Notes under the pieces: generated by a model
Seen by the model: only the letters and a program-made list of their open reading frames with translations
Database searches by the model: none
What the model was told of the DNA's origin: nothing
Source: Candidatus Scybalocola fimicaballi
GTDB taxonomy: Bacteria > Bacteroidota > Bacteroidia > Bacteroidales > Paludibacteraceae
DNA length: 7,917 nucleotides
Direction: 5' to 3'
Assembly: GCA_002317115.1 (NCBI GenBank)
Contig: DCIP01000067.1
Coordinates: 1-7,917 of the forward strand
Shown: piece after piece, positions 6,543 to 7,917 of the stretch
Layout of the letters: each line of letters opens with the position of its first letter
Numbering within the stretch: position 1 is the first letter of the stretch
Translations under genes and position numbers: made by a program

Positions 6543-7622
6543 TTACAATAGCAAACGAATTTCGCCACTTCCGTAGCATTTGTTACCTTCCTCGTCGTAG
6601 ATCACTCCAAACTGTCCCGGTGCGATTCCCTGGATTGGTTCTGGGCTCTCCACATTCAAATCGATTCCGTTGTCGGCAAGACGTAGTTTGCCATTCTTCA
6701 ACATCTCCGTATGGCGGATCTTAAACTTCACATCGTACACTTCCCCAGCCTTCCACGGATGTTCAGACAAAGTAAGATGGTTGAAACCAGTCACGATGAA
6801 ATTATTGCCATAGATACCACCCTTCTGCTCACAACGAGAGACATACACCACATTGTCGTCGATATCCTTGTCGACAACAAACCATGGTCCACCGCTCAAG
6901 CCAAGTCCTTTACGCTGGCCGATAGTGTGATACCAGAAACCTTTATGTTTACCGAGGATTTTGCCACTCTCCCTGTCGACAATATTACCTTCCTTCTCGC
7001 CAACGATATTCTTCAAGAAATCGTTGTATTTGAATTTGCCAAGGAAACAGATTCCCTGACTATCCTTTCTATATGCGCTTGGAAGACGCGATTCCTGGGC
7101 TATTCTACGTACCTCGCTCTTCATCATGTCGCCGATTGGGAACATCGACTTAGCGATCTGCTTCTGTGATAGCTGCGACAAGAAATCAGTCTGGTCCTTG
7201 ATTGGATCCGGAGCTGTGCAAAGCCACGTCAAACCATTTTCTCTGACGGCTCTTGCATAGTGGCCAGTGGCAGTGAAATCGTACTGATGCCCCACTCTCT
7301 CCTCGAACATACCGAATTTGATGAATTTGTTGCACATCACATCCGGATTAGGAGTAAGACCACGCATCACCTTCTCCTTGGCGTAACCGACCACGTTTTC
7401 CCAATACTCCTTGTGAAGATTCACCACGTCGAACTGCAAACCATATTTTTTTGCAATCATAGTAGAGATCATGATGTCATCATCCATAGAGCAGTCCGAC
7501 AAGCCGTCGCATCCGCCACCAATCTGTATATAGAAAAGATCTGGCTTAAGGCCTTGTTCGCACAACTGATGCACGACAACAGAGCTGTCGACACCGCCAG
7601 ATATAAGAGTAGCTATATTCAT
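6543..7622 (-). CDS. mnmA: tRNA-specific 2-thiouridylase MnmA
   Basis: ATP-dependent enzyme that thiolates uridine 34 in the anticodon of the Lys, Glu and Gln tRNAs, taking sulfur from a persulfide relay in the cytosol. The PP-loop ATP-binding motif SGGVDSS is at residues 8-14. The first catalytic Cys is Cys97 in TPNPDVMCNKFIKF, the second is Cys192 in DSQGICFLGKF, and the tRNA-binding region includes ATGHYAR (118-124) and DQTDFLSQL (143-151). The C-terminal beta-barrel carries GQRKGLGLSGG (235-245) and ends with APGQFGVIYD (334-343). At 359 residues it has the normal length and all key residues. The early insert IGGGCDGLSDCSMDDDI is the form I associate with Bacteroidetes, which often carry more than one MnmA. 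It is the first gene of the minus-strand set and has its own promoter box upstream. Confidence 0.95.
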   Translation of the reverse strand: MNIATLISGGVDSSVVVHQLCEQGLKPDLFYIQIGGGCDGLSDCSMDDDIMISTMIAKKYGLQFDVVNLHKEYWENVVGYAKEKVMRGLTPNPDVMCNKFIKFGMFEERVGHQYDFTATGHYARAVRENGLTWLCTAPDPIKDQTDFLSQLSQKQIAKSMFPIGDMMKSEVRRIAQESRLPSAYRKDSQGICFLGKFKYNDFLKNIVGEKEGNIVDRESGKILGKHKGFWYHTIGQRKGLGLSGGPWFVVDKDIDDNVVYVSRCEQKGGIYGNNFIVTGFNHLTLSEHPWKAGEVYDVKFKIRHTEMLKNGKLRLADNGIDLNVESPEPIQGIAPGQFGVIYDEEGNKCYGSGEIRLLL

Positions 7623-7641
7623 AAGTTCTTTGTTATTGCTA

Positions 7642-7649
7642 CAAAGATA
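7642..7649 (-). promoter_or_regulatory. Probable -7 box of the mnmA promoter
   Basis: On the minus strand this reads TATCTTTG, an exact match to the Bacteroidetes sigma consensus TAnnTTTG, about 20 nt before the mnmA ATG, which would give a short leader. A TTTG that could act as the -33 element lies at 7674-7677, but the spacing (24 nt) is a few bases longer than usual, so only the -7 box is claimed. Confidence 0.6.
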
Positions 7650-7662
7650 AGAATTTTATATT

Positions 7663-7693
7663 AATTCATAATGCAAAATTCATAATTCATAAT
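7663..7693. repeat. Three copies of AATTCATAAT in the mnmA upstream spacer
   Basis: The 10-mer AATTCATAAT occurs at 7663-7672, 7677-7686 and 7684-7693, the last two overlapping by three bases. This kind of AT-rich short repeat is common in Bacteroidales intergenic DNA. It sits upstream of the mnmA -7 box, where it could act as an AT-rich upstream element; no function is shown. Confidence 0.6.
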
Positions 7694-7711
7694 TGGATAT
7701 AGCTTAAATAA

Positions 7712-7917
7712 TCACACACCCAACACAATACGAGCGTCAACATTCATCTTTCGGCAGATCTCACGAGCCAGTTGCAAAGTCGGTTCACATCGGCCATTGA
7801 AAATATCACTAACTCGTGAAGAACTCACCCCTAACAACTCAGCAAGTTTGGCTTGATTCAGTCCCATTTCATACATACGAAGTTTCATAACCTCCACTAA
7901 AGAAGGCTGTTCAATAG
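7712..7917 (-). CDS. HigA-like HTH (XRE) antitoxin, C-terminal part, gene runs off the window
   Basis: The frame is open to the right edge and reads IEQPSLVEVMKLRMYEMG, then a Cro/C1-type helix-turn-helix: LNQAKLAELLGVSSSRVSDI (helices 2 and 3), FNGRCEPTLQLAREICRKM, ending IVLGV. The lead-in PSLVEVMKLRM before the HTH is typical of the COG5499/HigA-type antitoxin, in which about 60 more residues precede the HTH. The internal GTG at 7897 and ATG at 7888 are therefore unlikely to be the true start. Such proteins bind their operon DNA and neutralise a HigB-type mRNA-cleaving toxin usually encoded just upstream, which here would lie beyond position 7917. It is about 90 nt upstream of mnmA, with a promoter box between, and is probably a separate unit. 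Confidence 0.8.
   Translation of the reverse strand, partial: IEQPSLVEVMKLRMYEMGLNQAKLAELLGVSSSRVSDIFNGRCEPTLQLAREICRKMNVDARIVLGV

Noticed and set aside
6711..7169. Plus-strand open frame of 152 codons opposite mnmA (and another at 7260-7664)
   Set aside because: They lie antisense to mnmA, whose motifs are intact over its whole length, and show no domain or signal of their own.
7663..7693. AATTCATAAT repeats as a CRISPR array or iteron origin
   Set aside because: There are only three short AT-rich copies with uneven spacing, no unique spacers, and no cas or replication gene nearby.

Overview
This window looks like a chromosomal segment from a Bacteroidota bacterium, most likely order Bacteroidales (Bacteroides/Prevotella-like). 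The pointers are lipoprotein signal peptides (one with a strongly acidic stretch after the lipidated Cys, typical of surface-export signals in this phylum), a stand-alone CarboxypepD_reg-like domain, a TATCTTTG promoter box of the Bacteroidetes TAnnTTTG type, little sign of Shine-Dalgarno sequences, and an MnmA of the Bacteroidetes type. The species cannot be fixed from the sequence alone.

Left third (1-2710, + strand, very AT-rich): a two-gene unit with an ATGA overlap. The first gene encodes a cytosolic-looking protein that joins a GH19/lysozyme-like domain to a complete M23 zinc peptidase domain, so it carries two predicted peptidoglycan-cleaving activities. Its 5' end looks damaged: recognisable GH19 sequence continues upstream of the first ATG, but all frames are interrupted by stops. 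The second gene encodes a 457-residue lipoprotein that I do not recognise. A wall-degrading enzyme coupled to an envelope lipoprotein resembles an interbacterial effector-immunity pair, and this is the most interesting system in the window. The assignment is inference.

Junction (2711-2894): no gene. It holds an imperfect inverted repeat resembling dispersed intergenic repeats, and a perfect 17-bp hairpin that serves as a terminator between converging transcription units.

Right two thirds (2895-7622, - strand): a closely spaced co-directional set reading leftward: mnmA (tRNA 2-thiouridylase), a secreted N-acetylmuramoyl-L-alanine amidase with a duplicated N-terminal module, a YhcG/DUF1016 PD-(D/E)XK nuclease-like protein, a small exported CarboxypepD_reg-like protein and a predicted surface lipoprotein. 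mnmA and the amidase are near 50% GC in the lines I counted by hand. The nuclease-like gene drops to about 30% in the line sampled, although its start overlaps the amidase stop, so the 3' part of the operon is probably a later addition.

Right edge (7712-7917, - strand): the C-terminal part of a HigA-like HTH antitoxin whose start, and presumably its toxin partner, lie outside the window. A short AT-rich spacer with a repeated 10-mer and the likely mnmA promoter separates it from mnmA.
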